From positions 1 to 14,164 of the forward strand of contig NZ_CALHWC010000189.1 of assembly GCF_938036805.1 (NCBI RefSeq): a stretch of DNA of 14,164 nucleotides, written 5' to 3'. The notes beneath the pieces are model-generated. The model saw only the letters and a program-made list of their open reading frames with translations, did not search any database and had not been told where the DNA came from. Positions 14,111 to 14,164 of this stretch are shown piece after piece; position 1 is the stretch's first letter; each line of letters starts with the position of its first letter. The position numbers and the translations under genes are program-made. Source of the DNA: an uncultured Streptococcus sp. (lineage in GTDB: Bacteria > Bacillota > Bacilli > Lactobacillales > Streptococcaceae).

Positions 14111-14164
14111 AAAAAGAGAGTGGGACAGAAATCGGTAATTCGTTAGAATTCGATTTCGTCGTCC
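14111..14164 (+). repeat. Streptococcal intergenic repeat element, copy 2 (cut by window edge)
   Basis: The bases from AAAAAGAGAG to the window end match 1058-1112, including 40 identical bases (14125-14164 versus 1073-1112). Where copy 1 has a run of six G, this copy reads GTGGG, which looks like the ancestral form. The rest of the element lies beyond the window. Confidence 0.85.

Overview
The window is an ordinary-looking, gene-dense chromosomal segment of a low-GC Gram-positive coccus. The gene content (enolase, GyrB, EzrA, a RodA-type SEDS protein, an exonuclease-fused DinG), extended -10 promoters and a GGGAC/GTCCC-bounded intergenic repeat point to Streptococcus, most likely the mitis/sanguinis group. 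The genus call is firm; the species call is inference from protein resemblance.

Layout. 1-94: start of enolase (minus, cut by the window edge). 95-278: divergent promoter region with a strong CcpA (cre) site. 279-1141: overlapping plus-strand pair, a YueI/DUF1694 protein and an NTF2-like protein. 1058-1243: an intergenic repeat element that supplies the 3' ends of two convergent genes. 1217-3003: minus-strand glxK-serB operon (glycerate kinase, phosphoserine phosphatase). 3103-4827: ezrA with its own promoter and a UUCG-capped terminator. 4913-7442: a HAD-family gene followed 1 nt later by gyrB. 7566-10370: an operon of a YeiH/UPF0324 membrane protein, rodA and a DJ-1/PfpI protein, closed by a terminator. 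10486-12930: DinG-family exonuclease/helicase-like protein. 13063-13698: divergent metallo-beta-lactamase-fold hydrolase with a terminator. 13879-14085: small two-helix membrane protein. 14111-14164: start of a second copy of the repeat, in the same orientation as the first.

The functions are mostly housekeeping: glycolysis and serine/glycerate metabolism (eno, glxK, serB), division and wall elongation (ezrA, rodA), DNA topology and repair (gyrB, dinG), and small detoxification or house-cleaning enzymes (DJ-1, MBL, HAD). SerB, GlxK and Eno all act around the 2-/3-phosphoglycerate node.

I found no CRISPR array, tRNA, rRNA, prophage, insertion sequence or new defence system. The points most worth a second look are: three genes (yueI, the HAD gene upstream of gyrB, dinG) whose extended -10 box lies so close to the ATG that the mRNAs should be leaderless or nearly so, while the other genes mostly have Shine-Dalgarno sequences; the repeat element that has become coding sequence at the ends of two convergent genes; a 6-G tract in that repeat; a consensus cre between eno and yueI; and a conserved-looking HAD protein that lacks the second aspartate of motif I.
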